A program made the translations under genes and the position numbers. A DNA stretch of 64,000 bases. It comes from Myxosarcina sp. GI1 (lineage in GTDB: Bacteria > Cyanobacteriota > Cyanobacteriia > Cyanobacteriales > Xenococcaceae). Below the pieces are notes generated by a model that was given only the letters and a program-made list of their open reading frames with translations, ran no database searches and was not told the DNA's origin. Of the stretch, positions 44,137-53,325 are shown piece by piece (positions within the stretch are counted from its first letter, which is position 1; each line of letters starts with the position of its first letter). The DNA lies in contig NZ_JRFE01000001.1 of assembly GCF_000756305.1 (NCBI RefSeq), forward strand, positions 131,044 through 195,043, written 5' to 3'.

Positions 44137-44449
44137 GATTAGTTTGGTTAGCGTTTGTCGATACATTGATACGCGATCGCAATTACAATGCAATATGTAA
44201 TTCTAAGAATATTTAGCTCGCTTAAGCTCATAATGCCAATTTGGCAACTATCTTTATTTTATCGATCGTATAATTTTAAACGTCTAAAAAAACTAGCGAA
44301 TTAAATAGAGCAAAGAATAAACCACCGCAAAAACACAAACTAATAGTCATTCCAATTGATTTACACGCAATTGTCTGGCGAAAAAGTTTATAAAAGTCAG
44401 AATTGGTAAGACGCATAACCTGACAGCTAAAAACAAGGCATAAATGTAT
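44137..44449. other. intergenic region after the isomerase gene
   Basis: About 310 bp with no credible gene. It contains the second palindromic element (44234-44248). It borders the TPR relic. Confidence 0.4.
44234..44248. promoter_or_regulatory. second copy of the TGCCA/TGGCA palindrome
   Basis: TGCCAATTTGGCAAC; read on the minus strand it is GTTGCCAAATTGGCA, matching the 43315 site at 13 of 15 positions. Candidate binding site for the same regulator. Confidence 0.4.
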
Positions 44450-44819
44450 TAGCGCTTTCGTAAAAAACTTTGTAACAATTTTGGTTATGCTCTACAGCAA
44501 CAGGATAAATTAGATGAAGCGATCGCCTGTTATCAGCAAGCTAAAAAACTTCAACCTATTTCGCTCGAAGCAGAAGTTATTGGGACAAATGCCCTTCATC
44601 TTTAGAGAAAACTAGCTATAGAATAACGGCATCATTATGCAGCAGCTAGCTACGATCTGGGCAGCAAATACGTGCAGTCTAGGCGATCTAGAAATTGCGG
44701 TTGAATGCTACGAACTAGAAGTTTGCCTCAATGTAGACTCAACAGAAGCCCGACAGAATTTAAAATTAGCTTTAGAGCAAAAAGAACATAGAGCTATTAA
44801 AGTTAGCCATGCTAGATAA
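44450..44819 (+). pseudogene. TPR-repeat gene relic
   Basis: A plus-strand frame reads LCNNFGYALQQQDKLDEAIA and CYQQAKKLQP, runs to a stop near 44605, then resumes in another frame as HYAAASYDLGSKY and, after a further shift, as GDLEIAVECYELEVCLNVDS with TEARQNLKLALEQ. The order of motifs follows the second TPR array of the double glycosyltransferase (CNNLGYVLQQQNKWQEA, VHYADLNFKLGL). At least two frameshifts or stops and no start codon make it a relic of a paralogous TPR gene. Confidence 0.7.
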
Positions 44820-44835
44820 ACAATTTTTGATGTTT

Positions 44836-47800
44836 TTACAGATCTAGCTGCTGTTTTGCTAGCTGATAGTAAAGACCTTGCTGGGCGATTAGTTCTTTAT
44901 GTGTTCCCTGTTCGACTATTAAGCCGCGATCTAAAACTAAGATAAAATTGGCATTGCGTACTGTAGAAAGACGATGGGCAATAATAAAAGTAGTGCGGTT
45001 TCGCGATAGACGAGAGAGATTTTCTTGAAAGCGGCGTTCTGACTCCGTATCTAAAGAACTAGTCGCCTCATCCAAAATCAAAATTGGCGGTTCGCCTAAA
45101 AAGGCGCGAGCGATCGCAATACGCTGTCTTTGTCCGCCAGAGAGATTGGCACCGTGTTCGCCAACTTTAGTACTATATCCTAAAGGTAGTGCCTGGATAA
45201 AGGCATTAGCTTCAGCTAGTTTGGCAGTTTCAACAACTTGCTCCAAGCTGTAGTCAGACCGATAGAGGGTGATATTTTCTAAAATAGTTCCCGAAAACAA
45301 AAAACAATCTTGAGGTACGACTCCTAATTGCGATCGCAAAGATTGCAGCGAAACATGATTGATGTCGTGTCCGTCAACCGTAACCTGACCGCTTATAGGA
45401 TGGTACAAGCCCTGAAGTAATTTTACTAAGGTACTTTTACCCGAGCCGCTGCGTCCGACAATAGCAATAGTTTGTCCCGGTCTTACTTCAAAAGAAATAT
45501 TTTGCAGGGTGTTGCTATCTTCTTCAAGGTCATAGCGAAAAGTGACATTATCAAACTTCACATGTCCCTGTAGCTTGGGTAAGATTATTTTGTTACTTTG
45601 TGGCGGCTCTTCTGATTTAGTTTCAAAGACATCGTTGAGTCGTTCTACAGAGATTAACACTTCCTGTAGTTCGTCCCAGAGATCTGCCAGTGTAATTACT
45701 GGACTGATTATATAGCCTTTCATCATATTAAAAGCCACATATTGACCTATACTTAGTTCGCCCTGAATTACCAAACTAGCACCGTACCACAGTAGAAGAG
45801 TTCCGCCAATAGAATTAACCAGCCCGTTGAGAAGTCCGAGATTAATTGCTAGTTTGTCACCTCTAAAGTCTACGTTTAGTTGCTTGGTCAAACGATCCTC
45901 CCACCGCCAGCGTAGGTTGCGCTCTGCTGCTACTGCTTTGACTGTCGATATTCCCGACATCATTTCTACTAAAGAAGAATTTTGATCGGCAGTAGCATTA
46001 AACTGTTCGCGAGAGATTTTTCGCAGCAAAGGAGTAGCAATTAAAGTCAAAATTATAATTGGCGGGATCAACAACAAAACCAGCAGAGTTAATCGCCAAT
46101 TGTAATAGAGCATCAACCCTAAATAGACAAAGCCAGTTACAAAATCCAGCCAGGACAACATGATTTTTTCGATTAAAAAGGCTTGGATTTTTTGGTTTTC
46201 CTGAACTCTGGTAATAATATCTCCAACTCGACGAGATTCAAAAAATTTGAGTGGTAAATTTAAAGCATGATTGATAAAGCCTCCAATCATGGTGAGATCG
46301 AGGCGATTGGACAAATAGCTTAGCAGGTAACTGCGTATCGAAGACAAGCCAATGCCAAGTATGCCAAACAAAAACAGTCCAATGACAAAAACGTTTAGGG
46401 TCGATTGACTTCTGTTAACTACAACCTGGTCGAGAATAATTTGGGTAAACAGAGGCGAAACCAGACCAAAAAGTTGAATTAAAATCGATGCCAAAATAAT
46501 TGTCAGTCCCAAAGAGCGATAGGGCCACAACAAATAAAGGAATCTGCCTAAAGAGCGTTTTTCTTCTGGTACTTCATACAAATTTTCTGTAGGGTCTAAT
46601 ACCAGAGCATATCCCGTCCAAAAAGCTAAAAAATCTTGACGTGAAAGCTGGTATTTGCCTTTAGCGGGATCGGCAACTAAAATGCGATCGCCTTTAACCC
46701 TATAGACAACTATGTAGTGGTCTCCTTCCCAGTGAGCGATCCAGGGATTTTTTTGCTCGATTATCCGACTCAAACTAGCTCTTACTGGTCGAGCGTGATA
46801 GCCCAAACTTTCTGCGGCTTTAGCCAAACTTTTGAGGGAAGCGCCGACACGCCCCGTTCCAATTAACTCGCGCAGAAAGTTGATTCCAAAGCGTTTGCCC
46901 CAGTACTGACTAATCATTGCCAAGCAGGTCGCGCCGCAGTCAGACGAGCTTTGCTGCTCGATAAAAGGATAATTGCGCCACAAACTAGGGCGATGTTTCT
47001 GCGGTTGGGGATATTCGATTTGTGGGGTGCGATCTTCTTGAGGAATTGCTTTGGGTTGGGGAGAGTTAGCTCTATATGCTACTGGCGAACTGTACGTTCT
47101 TAACTGAGATGTAGTGGCGATGCTAGTCGCGTTTTCTTTTACAGACACAGATTTGTTGTGATTATCGTCTTGTTTCCAACTAGCAAACAAGTCAGGAGCA
47201 ATTTCGGCAAAAGCTTGCCAATTTTGTTGAGTTACCTGATATATCCACAAATCCGTTTTTGCGTTCCAAGTCTGAGGTGTTTTACCTGGATATCCCCAGG
47301 AACTGCCTATTTTTAGCTTGCTGCCTTCAATTTGACCGCTACGCAGCCAGCAGCGGGCTGCATCTTCGCTATTGCTAGCTATAGATTTGCCAGCAACAAT
47401 TTGTTTTTCTGTTAAATATGGTGATAGACTTTTGAGACGATGACTGGATATGGAACGTAATTCCGTTAGGGTTTTAAGAAAAATAAGTTTTTGACGCTCT
47501 TTAGCTTCAGACTGGCATTTGGACTGAAGTTCTGGTAGCTTATTAAGAAACCGTTTGAGTTTGGCTAGAGAAATCCTGGCAACCCGAACTTCACTAGCTG
47601 CGATCGCTCTATAGGGTAAGAAGAATTTACACCAGAGAGAGTCCCCTCCTATGGTGTCTGCTTCTGTAAGTAGATGTGTAGAAACTTCTCGTTGTTTTGC
47701 CGCATCAAAGCTCAGTAATCTTACTTTCCCCGTACAAACCCAAAAAAAGTATTGCGAGTTTTGTTCGTCAGAAACGTAGTTGGATGACGGCTCTGGATAC

Positions 47801-47976
47801 GATATTAGCGAATCGCCCAGTTGAAAATCAAGGATTTCTACCTCTTTACTTAAGTAGTTGACTGCCTCAATTTTTTCAGGTGTCAGGTGTTCTGGTTCTA
47901 GAAGCCAAGGTAGAGTCAAAATTTTATCTTCACAATCGTGGGAAAAAGTTTGGAGGTTCCTCTTTATATTATTCAC
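44836..47976 (-). CDS. cyclic-nucleotide-binding / C39-peptidase / ABC exporter
   Basis: 1046 residues from the GTG at 47976, preceded by TGGAG; the frame is open 20 codons further without a good site. Residues about 30-310 contain cNMP-binding-like domains (FQLGDSLISYPEP, WVCTGKVRLLSFDAAKQR). About 340-475 is a C39 peptidase with active-site Cys in EQQSSSDCGATCLAM, His in GDHYIVVY and Asp in VADPAKGKY. A six-helix ABC membrane domain (about 500-790) follows, then the ATPase with GRSGSGKSTLVK, LSGGQRQRIAIARA, ILILDEATSSLD and the switch His in IIAHRLSTV. It should cut leaders after GG and export the cargo with the HlyD adaptor. All catalytic residues are present. Confidence 0.95.
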   Translation of the reverse strand: MNNIKRNLQTFSHDCEDKILTLPWLLEPEHLTPEKIEAVNYLSKEVEILDFQLGDSLISYPEPSSNYVSDEQNSQYFFWVCTGKVRLLSFDAAKQREVSTHLLTEADTIGGDSLWCKFFLPYRAIAASEVRVARISLAKLKRFLNKLPELQSKCQSEAKERQKLIFLKTLTELRSISSHRLKSLSPYLTEKQIVAGKSIASNSEDAARCWLRSGQIEGSKLKIGSSWGYPGKTPQTWNAKTDLWIYQVTQQNWQAFAEIAPDLFASWKQDDNHNKSVSVKENATSIATTSQLRTYSSPVAYRANSPQPKAIPQEDRTPQIEYPQPQKHRPSLWRNYPFIEQQSSSDCGATCLAMISQYWGKRFGINFLRELIGTGRVGASLKSLAKAAESLGYHARPVRASLSRIIEQKNPWIAHWEGDHYIVVYRVKGDRILVADPAKGKYQLSRQDFLAFWTGYALVLDPTENLYEVPEEKRSLGRFLYLLWPYRSLGLTIILASILIQLFGLVSPLFTQIILDQVVVNRSQSTLNVFVIGLFLFGILGIGLSSIRSYLLSYLSNRLDLTMIGGFINHALNLPLKFFESRRVGDIITRVQENQKIQAFLIEKIMLSWLDFVTGFVYLGLMLYYNWRLTLLVLLLIPPIIILTLIATPLLRKISREQFNATADQNSSLVEMMSGISTVKAVAAERNLRWRWEDRLTKQLNVDFRGDKLAINLGLLNGLVNSIGGTLLLWYGASLVIQGELSIGQYVAFNMMKGYIISPVITLADLWDELQEVLISVERLNDVFETKSEEPPQSNKIILPKLQGHVKFDNVTFRYDLEEDSNTLQNISFEVRPGQTIAIVGRSGSGKSTLVKLLQGLYHPISGQVTVDGHDINHVSLQSLRSQLGVVPQDCFLFSGTILENITLYRSDYSLEQVVETAKLAEANAFIQALPLGYSTKVGEHGANLSGGQRQRIAIARAFLGEPPILILDEATSSLDTESERRFQENLSRLSRNRTTFIIAHRLSTVRNANFILVLDRGLIVEQGTHKELIAQQGLYYQLAKQQLDL

Positions 47977-48271
47977 TGTTTGCGCTCCATAAATCGCGAT
48001 TACGCTGTACGTACCACCCAAGGCGATAGAGCCCAAAGGGCTTGAACTTCGCGGTCGCTAATTGATTATCTGTGCTTACGAGATGCCATATAACTTTACA
48101 TCATACAAATATAATACGATAGTAGGTAATAAAATTAATTATGAATTTCTATTAAGCCACATCACTTAATCAAACCAATTCAGTTGAATAAAGCAGCCTA
48201 TAGCTGCCTTACTTATTAATTAATTGTTATCGGTTGTTATTTTACTGCCATCAAATTTTTCAAGCACAAAA

Positions 48272-48622
48272 TTATTGCCAAAAGTAATCTAATAGATTAA
48301 CTCTAGCTCCACCTATAACTTCAACTGATTGACGGTCTACTTCTTCAAAGTAGGTAAGATCTTGAAGCTTATGAGCAGATTTAGCTTTAGTTTTGGGTGA
48401 GATAGATTTTTGCTGAGATTTATTATCCTGATTATCTTTCATGATGCGGTTGTAAGTTCGATAGGGAATATAGTGAAGCGGATTGTATCCTGCAAAGCGC
48501 AGAATTAATAGGCATGCCCAGGAATATTTTCCTGAAATAATTGCTTCTACCACGCGATCGAATTGTTCGGTTGTCATGACTTTGTCGAGGTTGGAATTAG
48601 AATAATTAAAGTTTTGATTCAT
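48272..48622 (-). CDS. HetP-family protein with a C-terminal double-glycine leader motif
   Basis: 116 residues from the ATG at 48622; GTGAGG just upstream is the ribosome binding site, not the start. Residues about 15-65 match HetP, the heterocyst commitment protein family ([20 protein letters not shown] then [24 protein letters not shown]). A Lys/Ser-rich linker follows. The last 36 residues contain [20 protein letters not shown], the same leader pattern as the three precursors, followed by only [11 protein letters not shown]. The gene lies between the HlyD adaptor and the C39 exporter, so proteolysis after GG and release of an 11-residue peptide is a real possibility. That is inference; the fusion itself is plainly in the sequence. 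Confidence 0.82.
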   Translation of the reverse strand: MNQNFNYSNSNLDKVMTTEQFDRVVEAIISGKYSWACLLILRFAGYNPLHYIPYRTYNRIMKDNQDNKSQQKSISPKTKAKSAHKLQDLTYFEEVDRQSVEVIGGARVNLLDYFWQ

Positions 48623-48681
48623 AATTTTCCTCACTATTAATTAAATTTTGTTAGTTAAATACTGTTAATTAAATTTTGTTT

Positions 48682-50334
48682 TTACAGGTCGATACCGTCT
48701 TTCTCCATTCGCTTAATCGGCTCTAAGAAAACGTCTATCAAACGACGACGGCGAATGACAATATCAGCCTCTGCTGTTTGTCCTGGTTTAAATTTAATTG
48801 CGCGATCGCGGTCTTTAATGTAATTACGCTGAAGGGCAATTTTTACCTGGTAGACTTCATCTTGTTGTTCGGTCAATTTACTATCGGCAGAAATTGAAAC
48901 TACCCTGCCAGGAATTACGCCAAAATCTTGATAGGAATAAGCATCGAACTTAACCTGTGCTGGCATTCCTACTTCTACAAAACCAGCATCTTTGTTAGGC
49001 AACACGGCAGAAAGAACTAATGGCTCACCATAGGGCGCAATTTCGGCAACAGTTTCTCCTGCTTGAACGACTTTGCCCGTATTTTTGACATCGAGGGATA
49101 AAATAGTGCCGTTAATCGGAGCTTTTAGGTAGTTTTGACCTAACTTGGTTTTAATACTGGCTAGCTGATTCTTGGTTTCGGCAATTGTAGCTTTCATTTG
49201 AGTAATATCAACTTCAAATTGCGCAATTTTTTGTTTGGCTTCAAGCTGATTTTTTTCCCACTCTCCTTGTTTTTGAATCATCTCTGCCTGAAGTCTTTCT
49301 ACTTCTTTAATAGCCGAAGCAAGATCTCCCTGATTTTGCACGATCCCTGCTTGCAGTTCCCGCAGTGACTGTTCGGCTTGAAACAGCTGTTCTTTAGTAC
49401 TAGTTTCTTCCTGTAATTTACTTTGAGTAAGCTGCTGTTCTACTTGTCGCTTACCCTGTTCGGCTTGAAAAATAAAATCTTGAGAAACTGCTCCCTGTTG
49501 TTCTAGTGGTCTGAGTCTTTCCAAGCGTTTTTTATGCGCTATGGCTTCTGCTTCAAGCTGCTTGAGACGCTCTTGCATTAAGCCTGAAATTGGTTTCAAT
49601 TGGGTTTGTTTGGTTTTATAAGCTACCAGTTCTGTCTGCCGCCGATCTAAAAGTTGACGGGCAATTGCTACTTTTTCTCTGGCTAGAGACATGGAAGATT
49701 GGTAGCTTTGTGCTTCAGCAGCAGCAATTTTTTTATCGGTTTGAGCTTCAGAGCGAACTTTTTCTAACAAGGCTTGTTTCTGGTTTAATTCCGTTTGATA
49801 AGAAGCAAGCATTTGTTGTAAACGTTCGGCTTCTTTTGTTGCTAGTTCGCTATTCAACTCTACTAAAACCTGCCCTGCTTTGACACGATCCCCCTCACTT
49901 ACCATCACCTGGTTTACTTTTCCCAGTTCGACTGGCTCGACTTTGTAAGTTTCTCCATTGGGTACTAACTTACCTCTTGCTTTGCCGATTTCTTCTACTT
50001 GACCGAACCACGCCCAAATAAAAGCAATCAGGCAAAAGGCTAACCCTCCCCAAATCAGCCTTTGAGGCAAATTAGATGGAGGTTCGTCTAATAACGATTG
50101 CATAGAAGGAGACCATTGAACTATTTCTCCTCTGTCGTTTTCTCCTCTGTCATTGTCTGAGGTTAAAGTATTCCTACGAACCAGACTCAACTCGCTAGAT
50201 GAGTTTTCTTTAATAGCTGGTTTTTCAACTGCGGGTTCGGAGACTGAAATCGAGTTTGAATTTAAAGAGTTGTTGAGATTTGTCTGCTCCGAATCAACTC
50301 TGCTAAAACTAACTGATTTTGAGGGTAACTTCAT
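48682..50334 (-). CDS. HlyD-family adaptor of the C39 exporter
   Basis: A 550-residue membrane fusion protein. A long polar, Ser/Asn-rich N-terminus (1-88) precedes one membrane helix (about 90-110, LIWGGLAFCLIAFIWAWFG). The lipoyl half-motif is GKARGKLVPNGETYKVEPVE with VSEGDRVKAGQVLVEL, then a coiled coil of about 230 residues, the second half APINGTILSLDVKNTGKVV, and a beta-barrel (VEVGMPAQVKFDAYSYQDFG). This is the bacteriocin/type I secretion form and not the EmrA form. It is first in the operon HlyD - HetP-leader - C39 exporter (about 60 and 295 bp gaps). Confidence 0.94.
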   Translation of the reverse strand: MKLPSKSVSFSRVDSEQTNLNNSLNSNSISVSEPAVEKPAIKENSSSELSLVRRNTLTSDNDRGENDRGEIVQWSPSMQSLLDEPPSNLPQRLIWGGLAFCLIAFIWAWFGQVEEIGKARGKLVPNGETYKVEPVELGKVNQVMVSEGDRVKAGQVLVELNSELATKEAERLQQMLASYQTELNQKQALLEKVRSEAQTDKKIAAAEAQSYQSSMSLAREKVAIARQLLDRRQTELVAYKTKQTQLKPISGLMQERLKQLEAEAIAHKKRLERLRPLEQQGAVSQDFIFQAEQGKRQVEQQLTQSKLQEETSTKEQLFQAEQSLRELQAGIVQNQGDLASAIKEVERLQAEMIQKQGEWEKNQLEAKQKIAQFEVDITQMKATIAETKNQLASIKTKLGQNYLKAPINGTILSLDVKNTGKVVQAGETVAEIAPYGEPLVLSAVLPNKDAGFVEVGMPAQVKFDAYSYQDFGVIPGRVVSISADSKLTEQQDEVYQVKIALQRNYIKDRDRAIKFKPGQTAEADIVIRRRRLIDVFLEPIKRMEKDGIDL

Positions 50335-51347
50335 GGTTTTGAAATTTGTGAGAAGTATTCAATTCGTTTTGTTTATGCAAAACCGCCAAAATTAATATTT
50401 TAAATTGGCGAAAAGATTGAGCATGAAAATAAAAAACATTTTTGTATTATCACTTACTTTTATAAAATCATTAGATCGAGCTTTTTAAAACACAAATGTA
50501 ATATTCCTTAACTCGCGTAAGTATTAGTTATGGAAATCCGAGTACCGAAGTAGTTTAGCTTATAAATTACTTTACAAGTATGAAGATACTGTGAGGATGT
50601 AGTAACTAAGACTACCAAAAACATAAAACTATACCCATTGATATATATAATTTATGGTATTTAAATATTGCCACACAAATATTGTATAAGTATAAATTGC
50701 TACTAACTAGTTAAATCGACTTAAAATGTCATAATTAGCAACACTTCACTCACTGCGAGCGCGTCTTTTAGTTTTTTGAGTGTTATAAGCTGCGCCGAAA
50801 TACCATAAAGAACACCAACAACACAATTAAAACTATCTAACTAGTAAATATGTTTTATAAAAACAACTAATTGTTCTGAGTAAATAAAAGCAAACTCTAT
50901 CAGTAGGATCGGCTTGACGAAGTTAGCGCGGTTTTCGGATACAAGCACCGAGAGAACGCCGCTCTAATAAACGTAGTTTCATAATGTGATTCTCCTTTCT
51001 TGTCTAATGATTAGTACGCACGAAACTCGAAAATTATGCAGTAATAGCAAAGTTGTCGATTTCTATTAGTCAATTAATTGAGTTGTCTGTATTAAAAGTA
51101 AAAATCGAGAAGAAGTAGGGATAAAAATACAAACGCATGTAATGTACAAAGTTTTTATTTTATTTCCATGTCAGATGTATGTTATTTTTATGTCGAATAA
51201 ATGACATTATTGACATAATGCTATACAAGATAAAAGTTTGAAATCCAGGTTAGGAGATAAAAAAATTAATTAAATTTTTATAACTTTTGACCGTACGTGT
51301 CTATAGTTACGGATTTGATATGCTCAATTGATAACCAATAACTAATC
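50335..51347. other. long intergenic region upstream of the exporter operon
   Basis: About 1 kb, very AT-rich. It contains the 19-codon frame at 50923-50982 with a good ribosome binding site on the exporter-operon strand, and otherwise nothing recognisable. The promoter of the exporter operon and that of the divergent S9 peptidase must lie here. Confidence 0.5.
50923..50982 (-). CDS. putative 19-residue leader peptide (arginine-rich, one Cys)
   Basis: The minus strand has AAAGGAGA, eight bases, then an ATG and 19 codons: MKLRLLERRSLGACIRKPR. The spacing is ideal, which is rare for chance frames in this AT-rich spacer, and the six Arg and single Cys are far from the base composition expected here. 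Short basic peptides with a late Cys act as attenuation leaders in some sulfur-metabolism operons of other bacteria. The next gene on this strand is the HlyD adaptor 590 bp away, so the regulatory target is unclear. Confidence 0.42.
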   Translation of the reverse strand: MKLRLLERRSLGACIRKPR

Positions 51348-53237
51348 ATGACTATGAATCGAGTCAAAACTAAACTACCGCCAATTATTCCCCGTAAAAC
51401 TCTATTTGGTAATCCCAAACGCGCTAGCCCACAACTATCTAAAGATGGACGATACATAGCATATCTTGCCCCTGACAAACGAGATATTTTGCAGGTGTGG
51501 CTGCGAACTTTGGGTAAAACCGACGATCGCATCTTAACCGACGATAAAAAACGCGGCATTAGAGCTTATTTTTGGACATATAATCCAGAACAGCTAATTT
51601 ATCTTCAAGACGCTGACGGCGACGAAAATTTTCATCTTTATTTAGTTAATGTCAATACCAACGAAGTAAAAGATTTAACTCCTTTTCCAGAAGTAAAAGC
51701 TCAGGTCATCGACCTCGATGATCGATTTCCCGATGAGATATTGATAGGTTTGAACAAAGAAAATCCGCAAAAATTTGACGTTTACCGCCTCAATTTACAA
51801 ACTGGCGAGATGGAGTTAGAAGCCGATAACCCTGGTAACATTGTTGCCTGGACTGCCAATGCTGAGATGCAAATTCTTGCTGCTACTGCGGCAACTGCCG
51901 ATGGCGGTTCGGAATTACTCTATCGCGAAACAACCGATAAACCTTGGGAAACCTTACGTCATTGGGATGCCGACGAAGAAGGAGGAGCCTTGGATTTTTC
52001 CCTCGATGGTAAAACTTTATATATCATCGGCAATCATAATGCCAATACCCAACGGTTGATTGGTTTGGATTTAGCGAGCAAAGAAGAAAAGATTATTGCC
52101 CAGGACGAACAATATGATGTTGGGGGAATAGTAACTCATCCTACCAAACGAAATATTCAAGCAGTTTCTTTTTATAAAGATAAATTGCAGTGGCAGGTAT
52201 TAGACGATGAAGTTGCTACCGATTTTGAAGCGATCGCTAAAATTAGATCGGGACAATATTTTATCACCAGTCGCGATTTAAACGATAAACAGTGGATTGT
52301 TGGTTTTCTTACCGATGATGGACCTGTTTATTACTATCTCTATAGCCGCGAAACCAAGTCATACAACCTGCTATTTAGCAACCAACCAGAATTAGAAGAC
52401 TTACCCCTCGCATCCATGCAGCCAGTTTCTTATCAGGCAAGAGATGGTTTGACTATTCACGGCTATTTAACCGTTCCTCAAGGATTGGAAGCTCCTTATG
52501 CTACCGTAATGTTAGTTCATGGCGGTCCCTGGGCAAGAGACACCTGGGGTTACAGCCCTCAAGTTCAATGGCTAGCCAATCGCGGTTATGCGGTCTTACA
52601 ACCTAATTTTCGCGGTTCTACAGGCTATGGCAAAGATTTTGTTAATGCAGGAAACCGCCAATGGGCAGCAGCGATGCACGATGATTTAATCGACGGGGTC
52701 AACTGGTTAATAAAGGAAAAAATTGCCAATCCTGACAAAATTGCGATTATGGGTGGTTCTTACGGCGGCTACGCTACTTTAGTCGGTTTGACTTTTACCC
52801 CCGATGTTTTTGCCTGTGGAGTAGATATTGTCGGACCTTCTAATTTAATTACCTTGATGCAAAGCATTCCTCCTTACTGGAAACCTTTAATGGCGATGTT
52901 CCAACATCGAGTTGGCAATTTAGAGACAGAAGAAGAGTTTTTAAAATCGCGATCGCCTTTGTTTTATGTTGATAAAATTAATAAACCCCTACTAATCGGA
53001 CAGGGTGCTAACGATCCCCGCGTCAAGCAAGCCGAAAGCGAACAAATTGTCGAGGTAATGCGTAAAGCAAATAAACCCGTTACCTATGCTTTGTATACCG
53101 ATGAAGGTCATGGTTTTGCCCGTCCCGAAAATCGCCTGCATTTCTTTGGTGTTGCCGAAGAGTTTTTAGCCAAATATCTTGGTGGACAGTTTGAACCAAT
53201 AGATGCAATCGCAGGTCATTCTGGTGTTGTCAGCTAA
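51348..53237 (+). CDS. S9-family prolyl oligopeptidase / acylaminoacyl-peptidase
   Basis: A 629-residue serine peptidase. An N-terminal seven-bladed propeller (about 20-345; repeated R..WR.LG.., LVNVNTNEVKDLTPF, YRLNLQTGEMELE) precedes an alpha/beta-hydrolase domain. Catalytic residues: Ser in IMGGSYGGYAT, Asp in GANDPRVKQAESEQ and His in DEGHGFARPENR. LTVPQGLEAPYATVMLVHGGPWARDTWG opens the catalytic domain. It has no signal peptide, so a cytoplasmic oligopeptidase trimming peptides is likely. It is divergent from the export operon; any link to peptide turnover in that system is speculation. Confidence 0.94.
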   Translation: MTMNRVKTKLPPIIPRKTLFGNPKRASPQLSKDGRYIAYLAPDKRDILQVWLRTLGKTDDRILTDDKKRGIRAYFWTYNPEQLIYLQDADGDENFHLYLVNVNTNEVKDLTPFPEVKAQVIDLDDRFPDEILIGLNKENPQKFDVYRLNLQTGEMELEADNPGNIVAWTANAEMQILAATAATADGGSELLYRETTDKPWETLRHWDADEEGGALDFSLDGKTLYIIGNHNANTQRLIGLDLASKEEKIIAQDEQYDVGGIVTHPTKRNIQAVSFYKDKLQWQVLDDEVATDFEAIAKIRSGQYFITSRDLNDKQWIVGFLTDDGPVYYYLYSRETKSYNLLFSNQPELEDLPLASMQPVSYQARDGLTIHGYLTVPQGLEAPYATVMLVHGGPWARDTWGYSPQVQWLANRGYAVLQPNFRGSTGYGKDFVNAGNRQWAAAMHDDLIDGVNWLIKEKIANPDKIAIMGGSYGGYATLVGLTFTPDVFACGVDIVGPSNLITLMQSIPPYWKPLMAMFQHRVGNLETEEEFLKSRSPLFYVDKINKPLLIGQGANDPRVKQAESEQIVEVMRKANKPVTYALYTDEGHGFARPENRLHFFGVAEEFLAKYLGGQFEPIDAIAGHSGVVS

Positions 53238-53249
53238 CCGTTAGCAGCT

Positions 53250-53285
53250 TTAGGCATTTAGGTACTAGGCACTAGGCACTAAGTA
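53250..53285. repeat. heptameric repeat (TAGGCAC type)
   Basis: Imperfect tandem units TTAGGCA, TTAGGTAC, TAGGCAC, TAGGCAC, TAAGTA follow the S9 peptidase stop. This is a second STRR-like heptamer family, different from the CATTGCT type. Confidence 0.7.
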
Positions 53286-53325
53286 TTTCTGTCTAGTGCT
53301 TTGTCTATTTATCTCAATCTAATTT

